64,000 nt of DNA from an uncultured Anderseniella sp. (GCA_947488295.1 CANKYU010000005.1:248001-312000); one strand, 5' to 3'. Positions 8,063-16,966 are shown, counted from the stretch's first letter. Numbers and translations: made by a program. The notes: generated from the letters alone by a model not told the origin.

Positions 8063-9439
8063 ATGAAGATCATCATTTGTGGTGCCGGACAGGTCGGCAG
8101 AGGCATTGCCGAGCGTCTTGCTGTTGAAAACCATGACGTGACGGTTATCGACATTTCCGCCGAGCTTGTGGAAGCAATCTCCGGCAGCACCGACGTGCAG
8201 GGTATTGTCGGACACGGAGCGCATCCTGATGTCCTCAATGACGCCGGCGCCGGCGAAGCGGACATGATCATTGCGGTGACCTTCGTTGATGAGGTCAACA
8301 TGATGGCGTGCGAAGTTGCCAAGGCGCTTTTCAACATCCCGACCCGGGTGGCGCGGGTCAGGGACCAGTCCTATCTGCTGCCGCAGTACTCCAGCCTGTT
8401 TACCCGGGACAACACGGCAATCGATGTGGTCATATCGCCGGAAGTTGCCGTCGGTGAGATGGTTCTGCGCAGGCTTGCATTGCCGGGTGCATTTGAGGCG
8501 ATCTACTTTGCCGATGAAAAGGTGCTGACACTCGGGATAAAGCTTGAAGACGACTGTCCGGTCGTCAACACCTCACTTTCCCAGTTGACCGGGTTGTTTC
8601 CGGATCTGAAGGCGGTGGTATGCGGCATTGTTCGCGATCAGACGCTGTTTGTCCCGAAGTCGGACGATCAGATGTTGCCGGGCGACCGGGTCTATGTGGT
8701 GACTGATCAGGCACAGGCAGCGCGGACACTTGCCCTGTTCGGCCATGAAGAACGGCCGGCAAACCGGGTGTTGATTGGCGGCGGCGGCACCATCGGAATG
8801 TATGTCGCGCGCAAGCTTGAAGAACGTGACTCCACTATCAAGGTTACGATTATCGAGGCGAACCTTGAGCGGGCTGAAGATGTTGCCAACCGACTGACCA
8901 ATGTGGTCGTTCTGAGCGGAAGTGCACTTGACGCCAATCTGCTGCAGGAGGCCGAAATCGGGCGTACCGAAACCTATATTGCACTTACCAACGACGACAA
9001 GGTGAATGTGTTGTCGGCAATGCTGGCCAAGCAGCACGGCGCCGGCTCAACCGCCTGTCTTGTGTCCAACCTTGATGCCCGTCCGTTAATCTCGCCACTG
9101 GGTATCGATGCCTATATCGACCCGCGCTCCGTCACGGTTTCCAGCGTGCTGCAGCATGTCCGGCGCGGGCGCATCAGGGGGGTTCACGGGGTTGAAGCCG
9201 GCGACGGCGAGGTGGTCGAGGCCGAGGCGCTGGAAACATCCCCCATGATCGGTAAACCGTTACGCGAGGCGGATTTGCCGGAGGGTATCAGGATTGGCGC
9301 GGTCGTTCGCGACGATCAGGTGATAATCCCAACCGGAGATACGGAAATCCGACCGAAGGACAGAGTGGTCATGTTCGCGTTGCGCGACAAGATCGAGGAG
9401 ATTCAGCACCTGTTCCGTGTCAGTATTGAATACTTCTAA
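8063..9439 (+). CDS. trkA: Trk system potassium uptake protein TrkA
   Basis: A 458-residue cytoplasmic NAD-binding regulatory subunit of the Trk/Ktr potassium channel. It is the usual duplicated form: two Rossmann RCK-N domains beginning IICGAGQVGRGIA (residue 3 on) and VLIGGGGTIGMYVA (around 236), each followed by a TrkA-C (RCK-C) domain. The final domain ends at IEEIQHLF. No membrane segments are present. The trkH-type channel partner is not in the window. Position between ntrX and hfq is the standard alphaproteobacterial order. Confidence 0.95.
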   Translation: MKIIICGAGQVGRGIAERLAVENHDVTVIDISAELVEAISGSTDVQGIVGHGAHPDVLNDAGAGEADMIIAVTFVDEVNMMACEVAKALFNIPTRVARVRDQSYLLPQYSSLFTRDNTAIDVVISPEVAVGEMVLRRLALPGAFEAIYFADEKVLTLGIKLEDDCPVVNTSLSQLTGLFPDLKAVVCGIVRDQTLFVPKSDDQMLPGDRVYVVTDQAQAARTLALFGHEERPANRVLIGGGGTIGMYVARKLEERDSTIKVTIIEANLERAEDVANRLTNVVVLSGSALDANLLQEAEIGRTETYIALTNDDKVNVLSAMLAKQHGAGSTACLVSNLDARPLISPLGIDAYIDPRSVTVSSVLQHVRRGRIRGVHGVEAGDGEVVEAEALETSPMIGKPLREADLPEGIRIGAVVRDDQVIIPTGDTEIRPKDRVVMFALRDKIEEIQHLFRVSIEYF

Positions 9440-9687
9440 ACCCTGTTCCCACCCATGTTTCTGGTCTGGCCAGGTTTGAAATCCGACATATTATCAACAT
9501 GTTGTAACTGTCTTTTGCTGCCGCTCACATAATGGCCGGTTGGCATTTTTGCCTGACAATAATTGGCGCTGGTGCATGCTGTGTCCAGTCTTTATAGTAA
9601 CTAGGTCGGTTGGCAAGTTCCGGGGCCGGTAAATAGAATTCCGTCGGGAATGCTAAAGCGCCCAGAAAAATAAAAAGAGAGACCAAA

Positions 9688-9927
9688 ATGGCGCAAGAAA
9701 AACAACAGAATCTGCAGGACACGTTTCTGAACACAGTGCGGCGCAACAAAGTGTCCGTCACAGTGTTTCTGGTAAATGGTGTAAAACTCCAGGGCGTTAT
9801 TACATGGTTCGATAATTTCTGTGTGCTGTTGCGTCGTGACGGAATGTCCCAGCTGGTGTATAAGCACGCCATTTCGACCATCATGCCCGGTCAGCAAATT
9901 TCGCTCTATGACGACGACAGCGAATAG
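9688..9927 (+). CDS. hfq: RNA chaperone Hfq
   Basis: A 79-residue Sm-like protein that forms a hexameric ring, pairs small RNAs with mRNAs and controls their stability and translation. The Sm1 motif (VFLVNGVKLQGVITWFDNF, about residues 28-46) and Sm2 motif YKHAISTI (about 60-67) are complete, and the proximal-face QxxF-type residues QDTFLN are present near the N-terminus. The C-terminal tail is very short, as is typical of alphaproteobacteria. The 248-nt leader before it holds a 10-bp palindrome (CAACATGTTG at 9495-9504) and AT-rich stretches that could be promoters. I see no gene there. Confidence 0.97.
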   Translation: MAQEKQQNLQDTFLNTVRRNKVSVTVFLVNGVKLQGVITWFDNFCVLLRRDGMSQLVYKHAISTIMPGQQISLYDDDSE

Positions 9928-10013
9928 TCGACGGGCTGATTGAACATAGTTGCACAAGATGAATCCGGCAGTGATGATGCCGTGTTCGCTGACAGCAAAA
10001 GTAACTCTGGCAC

Positions 10014-11369
10014 ATGAATACTCATAACGGCGGTGGCGTCGACTTTCAGATTGAAGGACCCGTGGTCACACGGGCTTTCGTTATTCATCCTGATGTGAAG
10101 AGCAGGCAGGTTGCTTCCGGCTGGCGTGATGCTGACGACAAGCTGGAAGAGGCCGTGGGCCTGACGCTGGCCATCGAACTTGAGATAGCTGAAGCCGTCG
10201 TGGTGCCGGTGCCCAGTTTGAACCCGGCTTCGTTTTTCGGCTCAGGCAAGGTCAAGCAACTCGGCCGCCAGATAGAAGAATCCGAAGCCGATCTGGCCGT
10301 TCTCAATGTTCAGCTGTCGCCCGGTCAGCAACGCAATCTTGAACGCGCCTGGAAGGTCAAGGTGGTCGATCGCACGGGGCTGATCCTTGAAATCTTCGGT
10401 CGACGGGCCAGTACGCGGGAAGGGACACTGCAGGTCGAACTGGCGCATCTGGATTACCAGAAGAGCCGGCTGGTGCGGTCATGGACCCACCTGGAACGCC
10501 AGCGTGGCGGACACGGGTTCATGGGCGGGCCCGGTGAAAGCCAGCTCGAGGCCGACCGGCGCATCATTCAGGACCGTATTACGCGTCTTAAGAAACAGCT
10601 CGATCAGGTTATCCGTACCAGAACGCTGCATCGCCAGAGCCGTGCAAAGGTGCCATATCCGGTCGTGGCCCTCGTCGGATATACCAATGCCGGCAAGTCG
10701 ACCCTGTTCAACCGGTTGACCGATGCGGGCGTTATGGCAAAGGACCTGCTGTTTGCAACGCTCGATCCGACAATGCGCCAGATCGAACTGCCGAGAGGGC
10801 GCAAGGTCATACTTTCAGACACCGTCGGCTTCATCTCCGATCTGCCGACCATGCTTGTCGCTGCGTTCCGGGCAACGCTGGAAGAAGTGCTGGAAGCTGA
10901 CATCATCCTGCATGTCCGTGATATTGCGCATTCCGAAACGGAAGAGCAGGCCGGTGATGTCTTGTCGGTGCTGCGTGATCTCGGGGTCAGTGACGAACGC
11001 CTGTCCGCCGTTGTCGAGGTATGGAACAAGATCGATTTGGTGGATGACGAACATGCACAGACGCTCAAGGAAGAATCTGCCCGCAAAGACAACGTGCTCA
11101 TGGTCTCGGCGCTGACCGGCGAAGGCGTTCCGGCAATGCTGGAAACACTGGAAGAGAAACTTACCCACCATAATCCGGTTCTGGACGTCGCGCTGGCGAC
11201 GGGTGAGGGGGCGGAACTGGCGTGGATCTACGAGCATTCCGAAGTTCTGTCGCGGCAGGATCATGAAGACGGGCGGATCACCATCACGGCACGGTTTGAC
11301 GACCGGCAGGCAGGTGCTGCTCAAAAGCGGCTTGGGGAGCGGCTCAGCCCGGCTTCGGCGGCCGAGTGA
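10014..11369 (+). CDS. hflX: Ribosome-associated GTPase HflX
   Basis: A 451-residue GTPase that splits stalled or heat-damaged ribosomes. The N-terminal HflX domain includes GSGKVKQL and the conserved segments VELAHLDYQKSRLVRSWTHL and GGPGESQLEADRR. The G domain has G1 GYTNAGKST, G3 DTVGFISDLP and G4 NKIDL. It follows hfq by 86 nt, the same order as E. coli hfq-hflX. There is no strong ribosome site before ATG 10014, but homology begins a few residues in (RAFVIHP), so the start is approximately right. It converges with mazG, 9 nt between stops. Confidence 0.95.
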   Translation: MNTHNGGGVDFQIEGPVVTRAFVIHPDVKSRQVASGWRDADDKLEEAVGLTLAIELEIAEAVVVPVPSLNPASFFGSGKVKQLGRQIEESEADLAVLNVQLSPGQQRNLERAWKVKVVDRTGLILEIFGRRASTREGTLQVELAHLDYQKSRLVRSWTHLERQRGGHGFMGGPGESQLEADRRIIQDRITRLKKQLDQVIRTRTLHRQSRAKVPYPVVALVGYTNAGKSTLFNRLTDAGVMAKDLLFATLDPTMRQIELPRGRKVILSDTVGFISDLPTMLVAAFRATLEEVLEADIILHVRDIAHSETEEQAGDVLSVLRDLGVSDERLSAVVEVWNKIDLVDDEHAQTLKEESARKDNVLMVSALTGEGVPAMLETLEEKLTHHNPVLDVALATGEGAELAWIYEHSEVLSRQDHEDGRITITARFDDRQAGAAQKRLGERLSPASAAE

Positions 11370-11378
11370 GCGCTGCCG

Positions 11379-12251
11379 TCAGGCTGGGCGGGTGTCGTTT
11401 TTTCGGATTTCGTTCCAGATTGTGTCCATCTCCTCGAGATCGGCTTCGTCAACGGAACTTCCCATGGCTTTCAATTTGTCTTCGATGTAACTGAAGCGAC
11501 GTGTGAACTTTGTGTTGGCCTTGCGCAGGGCGTCCTCGGCGTCGAGGCCCAGATGACGGCCCAGATTGACCATGACGAACAGCATGTCACCGAATTCCTC
11601 GGTCTGTTCATCGACTGTCAGCGTGTCACGGGCCTCTGTGAGTTCCTGCGCCTCTTCGACAATCTTGTCGAGGACCATTGAAACATCGGGCCAGTCAAAA
11701 CCGACCCGTGCGGCGCGCTTTTGCAGTTTCAGGGCGCGGGTCAGGGCGGGCAGGGCGGCAGGTATATCATCAAGCACCCGTTTGCGTTGTTTTTCCGTGC
11801 CTTCGCGTTCGGCATCCTTGGCGCGTTCCCAAAAACCCTTTTCGACACCTGCGGCGCGGGCCTGCGGATCACCAAACACGTGCGGATGGCGTCGGACCAT
11901 CTTCGTCGTGATCGCCTCAACCACATCGGCAAACTGAAAGTGATCTGCCTCCTGCGCCATCTGGGCGTGATAGACGACCTGAAGCAGCAGATCGCCCAGT
12001 TCATCGCGCAGGTCATCCATTTCACCTCGCTCGATGGCGTCGAGCACCTCATAGGCTTCTTCCAGGGTGTAGGGAGCTATGGAAGCGAAGTCCTGCTGCA
12101 GGTCCCACGGGCACCCTGTCTCAGGCGTCCGCAGCGCCTGCATGATTGCAAGGAGGGTTGTCATTTCCCGCCGGGGCAGGGTTTCGGGGCCCGCCGTGGT
12201 CAGGTCGCCGGCGGTTTCGGTGTTTCCCTGAGGTGGTCTGCCTTGATCCAT
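11379..12251 (-). CDS. mazG: Nucleoside triphosphate pyrophosphohydrolase MazG
   Basis: A house-cleaning enzyme that hydrolyses (d)NTPs to monophosphates and pyrophosphate. The first MazG domain starts GCPWDLQQDF and has the metal-binding EEAYEVLDAIE and DLRDELGDLLLQ helices. A second, weaker copy follows (EEFGDMLFVMVNL). From the ATG at 12251 the protein has 290 residues, but residues 1-29 are not conserved-looking and overlap the upstream cupin gene by 52 nt. The ATG at 12164 (MTTLLAIMQAL) matches the usual MazG start better, and I regard it as equally likely. Confidence 0.93.
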   Translation of the reverse strand: MDQGRPPQGNTETAGDLTTAGPETLPRREMTTLLAIMQALRTPETGCPWDLQQDFASIAPYTLEEAYEVLDAIERGEMDDLRDELGDLLLQVVYHAQMAQEADHFQFADVVEAITTKMVRRHPHVFGDPQARAAGVEKGFWERAKDAEREGTEKQRKRVLDDIPAALPALTRALKLQKRAARVGFDWPDVSMVLDKIVEEAQELTEARDTLTVDEQTEEFGDMLFVMVNLGRHLGLDAEDALRKANTKFTRRFSYIEDKLKAMGSSVDEADLEEMDTIWNEIRKNDTRPA

Positions 12252-12880
12252 ACCTTACATCCATCCTTGCCTGCTGTTGCGCGCAAGGTATCACCGCATG
12301 GCAGCCGGAGCCATGACTGAGGCCGGAAGGTTTCACTGTTTTCCACGAAACTGCCGTCAATGACAAAAACCTCAATGCCGTGAGGGACATCAAGTTCCAA
12401 AGTGGTGCCTGCCTCCCAGATCTCCATCCTGACGTCTTCGCGGCTGTCATGAAACAGCGGCATGACGGAAACGCCGGGGCGACCGGCTGCCGGCAGGGCA
12501 CGCATCTTGTTGGTGTCAATGCGTACGTGGGTGCGATCAGCCATGTCGAACTGCCACAGCTTCACCATGATGGTGCAACCGGGTTCCGAGCCGGGTGTGT
12601 GGCTTGATTCTGGTGGATTTCGAATATAGCTGCCGGCCGGAAAATCACCGTGCTCGTCCTGAAATACACCCTCGAGCACCATGAATTCCTCTCCGCCGGT
12701 ATGAACATGCGAAGAGAATTTGCTGCCCGGGGCATAGCGAACGATGGTGGTGGCTCTCGCCACCTCCTCGCCGAGCCGGTCCAGCATACGCCTGTCGACG
12801 CCGGGCATGGGGGATTTGACCCACTCGGTCTGTTCGCCATGAACCGCGGCGCGTTTGGAAAAATCTGCGTTGAGTTGCAT
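12200..12880 (-). CDS. Two-cupin ChrR-like protein
   Basis: A 226-residue protein made of two cupin folds. The first has a complete metal site: His58-x-His60-x3-Glu64 in SHVHTGGEEF and His94. The second half (about 130-215) is a degenerate cupin without the histidines. This matches the ChrR cupin family, the sensory half of the RpoE anti-sigma factor ChrR, but there is no N-terminal anti-sigma domain and no sigma-factor gene beside it. A role as a small-molecule oxygenase or sensor is open. I took the start MQLNADFSKRAAV at 12880; an upstream in-frame ATG adds only low-complexity residues. Confidence 0.75.
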   Translation of the reverse strand: MQLNADFSKRAAVHGEQTEWVKSPMPGVDRRMLDRLGEEVARATTIVRYAPGSKFSSHVHTGGEEFMVLEGVFQDEHGDFPAGSYIRNPPESSHTPGSEPGCTIMVKLWQFDMADRTHVRIDTNKMRALPAAGRPGVSVMPLFHDSREDVRMEIWEAGTTLELDVPHGIEVFVIDGSFVENSETFRPQSWLRLPCGDTLRATAGKDGCKVWIKADHLRETPKPPAT

Positions 12881-12908
12881 TGGATTTGCTCTTTCATTTG
12901 TTCCGGGA

Positions 12909-13529
12909 TTAGCCGGTGATGCTCGGACGTTGTGCAACCTTCTGGTGCCAGGCTTTCAGGTTCGCACAGTCAGCCGGCACGTCAATCTTGGCAAAGTCTG
13001 CGAACGCCAGTCCAGCAAATGCCGTGATATCGGCTATCGAGAAATCTTCTCCGGCGATATACGGTTGCTTTGCCAGGACCTTGTCAAGGTAGCGCATGCC
13101 GTGAATGGCCCGATCGTGTTGCAACTTGCCCCATGGCTCACACTGAGATTTCTCGATGTCGGGACCAAGTCCGGGTGTCGCATGATGAAAATAGGCCGCT
13201 ACGGCATCGAGAAGGCCTGCCTCGGCGCGACGCTGCATCATGCTGGTGACCGCGCGCTGTTTGGGTGTGGATCCTGTCAGGGTAGGGGTGCCGTCCAGAT
13301 TGTCCAGATACTCGGTGATGGCGGTGCATTCAGAGATCATGGTGCCATCTTCCAGTTCGAGAACCGGCACTGCGGCGGACGGGTTCTTGCTGCGGAAATC
13401 TTCCTTTTGGTGTTCTCCGGCAGGGACATCGACATGGATGAATTCCACCTTGTCGGTCAGGCCTTTTTCTGCCAGTGCAATCCGGACACGGGCCGGGTTG
13501 GGGAAACCGGGGAAATCATGGATCTTCAT
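12909..13529 (-). CDS. Glutathione S-transferase family protein
   Basis: A 206-residue GST. The N-terminal thioredoxin-like domain holds FPNPARVRIALAEKG and the cis-proline and glutathione-binding stretch AAVPVLELEDGTMISECTAI. The helical C-terminal domain carries FSIADITAFA, the conserved GST N-capping box region. Substrate cannot be deduced; GSTs of this kind conjugate or isomerise electrophiles with glutathione. A good ribosome site (AGGAG at 13536-13540) precedes the ATG. It is divergent from a TetR regulator, and one of two palindromic operators lies 19 nt before its start, so it is probably the repressor's target. Confidence 0.9.
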   Translation of the reverse strand: MKIHDFPGFPNPARVRIALAEKGLTDKVEFIHVDVPAGEHQKEDFRSKNPSAAVPVLELEDGTMISECTAITEYLDNLDGTPTLTGSTPKQRAVTSMMQRRAEAGLLDAVAAYFHHATPGLGPDIEKSQCEPWGKLQHDRAIHGMRYLDKVLAKQPYIAGEDFSIADITAFAGLAFADFAKIDVPADCANLKAWHQKVAQRPSITG

Positions 13530-13547
13530 TTCGTTCTCCTGTTTGTT

Positions 13548-13563
13548 TACCTATCAGTAGGTA
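13548..13563. promoter_or_regulatory. Operator-like palindrome, GST-proximal
   Basis: TACCTA-TCAG-TAGGTA is a perfect inverted repeat of 6-bp arms with a 4-nt centre, 19 nt upstream of the GST start. It closely resembles the second palindrome in the same 110-nt divergent intergenic region. Both are plausible binding sites for the adjacent TetR-type repressor. Confidence 0.65.
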
Positions 13564-13601
13564 GACATGCAGTATATGCTTTGCAAACGAACGTCAATAG
13601 C

Positions 13602-13619
13602 CTATCTAATGATAGATAG
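13602..13619. promoter_or_regulatory. Operator-like palindrome, TetR-proximal
   Basis: CTATCTA-ATGA-TAGATAG is a perfect inverted repeat of 7-bp arms with a 4-nt centre, 20 nt upstream of the tetR start codon. It shares the TAYCTA-N4-TAGRTA pattern with the GST-proximal site, which suggests autoregulation plus control of the divergent GST gene. Confidence 0.65.
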
Positions 13620-13639
13620 AAAACATGCAGGAGCTGATC

Positions 13640-14167
13640 ATGTCCATGCACGACAGAATACTGGAAGCGGCGGAAGCCAGATTGCGGTCGGACGGCTATG
13701 GAGCGGTCAGTTTCCGCGATCTCGCAAATGACGTGGGAGTTAAGAGCGCAAGCGTTCATTATCATTTTCCCCGCAAGGAAGATCTGGGAGTGGCGGTCGT
13801 GGCAGCCTACACGGACAAGGTATTCGCAGCCCTTGATCTGGCGATGCATGCCACGACACCGCAGGACAGGCTTGCAGGATATATCGGGGTTTTCCGACAT
13901 GCGCTGGTGCAGGAAAATGCCATATGCCTGTGCGCCATGCTGGGGGCCGAGGCGAGGGGGCTGCCGGCGCCGGTTGCCGACGCCGTACGGGTGTTCTTTC
14001 AGGCCAATATTGACTGGCTGGACGAGGCGCTGGCCGATGCAGCCGACAAGCCCAAGTCCCCTGAGATCATCGCCGCGCTTGAGGGCGCCATGTTGCTGGC
14101 TAATACGATGGATAGCATTGCGATGTTTGAAGATGTCGCCAGCGGTCTGTTGAGCCGGGTGGAATGA
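13640..14167 (+). CDS. TetR/AcrR family transcriptional regulator
   Basis: A 175-residue repressor. The N-terminal HTH reads DRILEAAEARLRSDGYGAVS then FRDLANDVGVKSASVHYHF, a typical TetR signature with the YHHF-like recognition helix. The C-terminal ligand domain is helical and includes CLCAMLGAEA. ATG 13640 is preceded at the right distance by CAGGAG; an ATG at 13625 lies upstream of that ribosome site and is rejected. It is divergent from the GST gene with two palindromes between them, so a ligand-responsive repressor of GST and of itself is the simple reading. Confidence 0.92.
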   Translation: MSMHDRILEAAEARLRSDGYGAVSFRDLANDVGVKSASVHYHFPRKEDLGVAVVAAYTDKVFAALDLAMHATTPQDRLAGYIGVFRHALVQENAICLCAMLGAEARGLPAPVADAVRVFFQANIDWLDEALADAADKPKSPEIIAALEGAMLLANTMDSIAMFEDVASGLLSRVE

Positions 14168-14440
14168 GTGTGACAAGCCAGTCACTTCGCGCGCCGCGAC
14201 CTTGAACGTCGCTGAACCAGGCCTTACTGTGAATACCAGTGACAACCTGGCAGCGAACCGGGTTCTGAATCAAATTTGACGTTTTTTGGGGGGCCACAAT
14301 CCAATTGATAATGAGGGGGTAACCGGGGGCGCGGCGGCAGAGCTTCGCACCCGACCGGCACCGGAACGGACGGCACATAACAGGCATCGCCACCTGAGCG
14401 TAACAGGTGGGACAGGTGTTCGACCAGGAAGGGAAGAAGC

Positions 14441-15718
14441 ATGTCAAAAGTGGGAAAACGTGGCTCTATTGATTTGGCCGGAGCGGCAGCCAGGAGTTTG
14501 GAGTCGGGGCGCAAGCTGGACCGGCGCCGGTTTCTCGGGGCAATGGGCGCTGCCGGTGTGGGTGCAGGCGCGGTGACCATCGGCGCCCAAACAGCAACGG
14601 CTCAGGACCTGGGACCGGTTGCGCCGCCAACCACGGTCACCAACCCGCCACGGGATTTCGGGCCGGGTGGCGCTCCAACCACCTACTTCTGGGATCCGGA
14701 TGTGATTGCGGTCGATCCGTCGTTCAATGGCCTGGCGCAACCGAACAGCGCAATCAAGCGGTTATGGACAGGGGCCCTGTGGGCCGAAGGACCCGCCTGG
14801 AACAGTGTCGGTCGCTATCTCGTCTGGAGTGACATCCCCAACAACCGCCAGATGCGGTGGATCGAGGATGACGGGCACGTCAGCGTTTTTCGAAGCCCGT
14901 CGAACAACAGCAACGGTAACACGTTTGACTTCCAGGGGCGGCAGATTTCCTGCCAGCATCTGATGCGGCGCGTTGTCCGCTACGAGCTCGACGGCTCGGC
15001 CACGGTGCTCGCCGATTCATATGACGGCAAGCGCTTGAATTCACCCAATGACGCGGTTCCCCATCCCGATGGCAGTGTGTGGTTTACCGATCCGCCATAT
15101 GGCAGCCTGGTCTATGAAGGCGCGCCAGACGTTGCCGGAGGGCCCAGCAATCCGGACGGCAGGCTGAACCCCACACTCGGACAACCTGCCGGCATTGGCA
15201 CCCAATGGAAGCGCGAGTTGCCGACCCAGACCTATCGCCGGGCGCCGGACGGCACGCTCACGGTCGTTGCCACCGAGGAACAGGTGCCAGACCCCAACGG
15301 ATTGTGCTTTTCGCCCGACTACAAGCGGCTGTATGTGGCGAGTACCGGCAAAGGGCCGGGTGACACCGGGCCGGGCGGCCAGGGCAATGTGTTCGTTATG
15401 GACGTCGCAGATGACGGCAGCGTGTCGAACCACAGGCTGTTCACCGACTGCATGGTCGACGATATCAAGTGCGGTCCCGACGGCGTGCGCTGCGATGTTT
15501 CCGGTCATGTCTGGATCTCCAGCAATGCCGGTCGTAATGTCGGCTATAGCGGTGTGACCGTGTGGGATCCGGACGGCAAGCTGATCGGTCGTATCCGATT
15601 GCCGGAAATTTGCGGCAATTTGTGTTTCGGAGGACCCAAGCGCAACCGTCTGTTCATGGTTGCGAGCCAGTCGGTCTATGCCGTTTACACTCAAACACAA
15701 GGCGCGGCACCCAGCTGA
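14441..15718 (+). CDS. Tat-exported SMP-30/gluconolactonase-like protein
   Basis: A 425-residue protein with a twin-arginine signal (DRRRFLGAMGAAGVGAG at about 27-43) and an Ala-x-Ala cleavage region ending ATAQ near 55, so it is exported folded to the periplasm. The mature part is a six-bladed beta-propeller of the SMP-30/gluconolaconase/LRE type: EGPAWN, the calcium-site motif RLNSPNDAVPHPDGSVWFTDP, DPNGLCFSPDYKRLYVAST and DGVRCDVSGHVWIS. The likely reaction is hydrolysis of a sugar lactone. The 273-nt region before it shows no other gene. It stands alone, with a hairpin after its stop. Confidence 0.9.
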   Translation: MSKVGKRGSIDLAGAAARSLESGRKLDRRRFLGAMGAAGVGAGAVTIGAQTATAQDLGPVAPPTTVTNPPRDFGPGGAPTTYFWDPDVIAVDPSFNGLAQPNSAIKRLWTGALWAEGPAWNSVGRYLVWSDIPNNRQMRWIEDDGHVSVFRSPSNNSNGNTFDFQGRQISCQHLMRRVVRYELDGSATVLADSYDGKRLNSPNDAVPHPDGSVWFTDPPYGSLVYEGAPDVAGGPSNPDGRLNPTLGQPAGIGTQWKRELPTQTYRRAPDGTLTVVATEEQVPDPNGLCFSPDYKRLYVASTGKGPGDTGPGGQGNVFVMDVADDGSVSNHRLFTDCMVDDIKCGPDGVRCDVSGHVWISSNAGRNVGYSGVTVWDPDGKLIGRIRLPEICGNLCFGGPKRNRLFMVASQSVYAVYTQTQGAAPS

Positions 15719-15748
15719 TTTCAGCAGGTGAGCGTTCTGGACAGAGGA

Positions 15749-15768
15749 GGGCGCGTTGCAACGCGCCC
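15749..15768. terminator. Strong palindromic hairpin after the SMP-30 gene
   Basis: GGGCGCGTTGCAACGCGCCC is a perfect 20-bp palindrome, extendable by an A-T pair, 30 nt after the SMP-30 stop. It is followed by TTCCAATTT rather than a clean T-run. It is the best terminator candidate for that gene and separates it from the GNAT gene at 15829. Confidence 0.6.
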
Positions 15769-15828
15769 TTCCAATTTGATAGAGCCCGTGTCTTCCAGAC
15801 AGCTGGGTGAATTGGGGGATCCGGAGAG

Positions 15829-16305
15829 ATGGACATAAACATCAGGGGTTTCAGGAATGATAACGTACAACCAACCGCGCGGATATTCTTTGATGCGATC
15901 CGGTTGGGCACGGCCGGGTATTATGACGAACGGCAGAGGAAGGCGTGGGCGGACAAAGTGCCGGACACCGATGAATGGCGCCAACGGCTGCAGCGCCAGT
16001 ATTCGTTTGTCGCCGAGGTGAATGCAAAACCTGTTGGATTCATGACGCTGGACGCCGGCGGGCATATTGACCTGGCATTTGTCGCGCCGGACTGGATCGG
16101 CAAGGGAGTTGGCAGGGCGCTGTATGAAAGAATTGAGGCTGAGGCAAGGGGCCTTGGCATACCAAGACTGGACACGGAGGCCAGTTATCTGGCGCGACCT
16201 TTTTTCAAACGGCAGGGCTGGCTGGTGGTACGGCAGCAGTCTGTGGAGTTGGGTAGTGTGTCACTTACAAATTTTGTCATGGAGAAGCGTCTGGGCAAGA
16301 CTTGA
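15829..16305 (+). CDS. GNAT family N-acetyltransferase
   Basis: A 158-residue acetyl-CoA-dependent acyltransferase. Motif A, the pyrophosphate-binding loop, is seen in LAFVAPDWIGKGVGRALYE (V-x5-G-x-G-x-A type). The N-terminal part reads DAIRLGTAGYYDERQRKAWA, typical of the subfamily related to PhnO/YafP-like proteins, and the C-terminal FFKRQGWLVV corresponds to motif B. A GGAGAG ribosome site directly precedes the ATG. Substrate is unknown. Confidence 0.88.
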   Translation: MDINIRGFRNDNVQPTARIFFDAIRLGTAGYYDERQRKAWADKVPDTDEWRQRLQRQYSFVAEVNAKPVGFMTLDAGGHIDLAFVAPDWIGKGVGRALYERIEAEARGLGIPRLDTEASYLARPFFKRQGWLVVRQQSVELGSVSLTNFVMEKRLGKT

Positions 16306-16405
16306 TCCCGGTTATGAATGATCCAGCCGGGGGTGAGCGCCACCGGTTGTGCGAAACAGGTTTCAATCATTGAAATGTTTGAGATTTCTCTCGTAGTTTT
16401 TGACA

Positions 16406-16966
16406 ATGGAACTGATCAGGCCAACACGCAAACAATTGCCAGCATATGTTGACGCGCTTGAGAGTGGCTGGTCGCCAGACAACTTGCGGCCCGAGGCAGC
16501 GCAAGAGCAGATCGATGCAATTTCAAGAAACGCCGACAGGTTCCTCGACGAATTAGATGATCGCCACGCGAAGGGAGAACCTGTCATTTTGCCCGATGGA
16601 TCCAGAGTTCCACGGCTTCCGGGCATCCGGCGCTGGATGTGGCAAGACGGGTTTTGTGGCAGCATTGGCCTGCGTTGGAAGCCGGGTACGGAAGAGCTTC
16701 CGTCTCACTGCTCTGGCCATGTCGGATATAGCGTGGTTCCCTGGCGTCGCCGACAAGGAATTGCAAGCGCTGCGCTTGTTGCCTTGCTGCCGGAAGCTCG
16801 TAAAACAGGGCTTCGCCATATCGAAATCACGACTGATCCGGACAATCAAGCCTCTATCCGCGTTATTGAGCGGGCGGGGGGATTTCTCGTCGAGCGTTTC
16901 CAGCAGGATGTTTCCCTGGGCGGCGGAGTGGCCCTGCGGTTCCGGATCAATTTGATGTTCAGTTAA
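16406..16966 (+). CDS. GNAT family N-acetyltransferase
   Basis: A 186-residue GNAT protein of the type that acts on amines or ribosomal protein N-termini. The acetyl-CoA motif VPWRRRQGIASAAL (R/Q-x-x-G-x-A) follows VGYSV, and EITTDPDNQASIRVIERAGG is the usual C-terminal motif B. The N-terminal half has a family-specific LESGWSPDN and PRLPGIRRWMWQDGFCGSI. The start is uncertain: a TTG at 16400 adds two residues, and neither has a visible Shine-Dalgarno. Substrate is unknown. Not clearly a duplicate of the preceding GNAT gene, whose sequence is different. Confidence 0.87.
   Translation: MELIRPTRKQLPAYVDALESGWSPDNLRPEAAQEQIDAISRNADRFLDELDDRHAKGEPVILPDGSRVPRLPGIRRWMWQDGFCGSIGLRWKPGTEELPSHCSGHVGYSVVPWRRRQGIASAALVALLPEARKTGLRHIEITTDPDNQASIRVIERAGGFLVERFQQDVSLGGGVALRFRINLMFS

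Noticed and set aside
15829..16966. The two GNAT genes as a tandem duplication
   Set aside because: Their sequences differ in length, motif context and N-terminal halves; they share only the fold.
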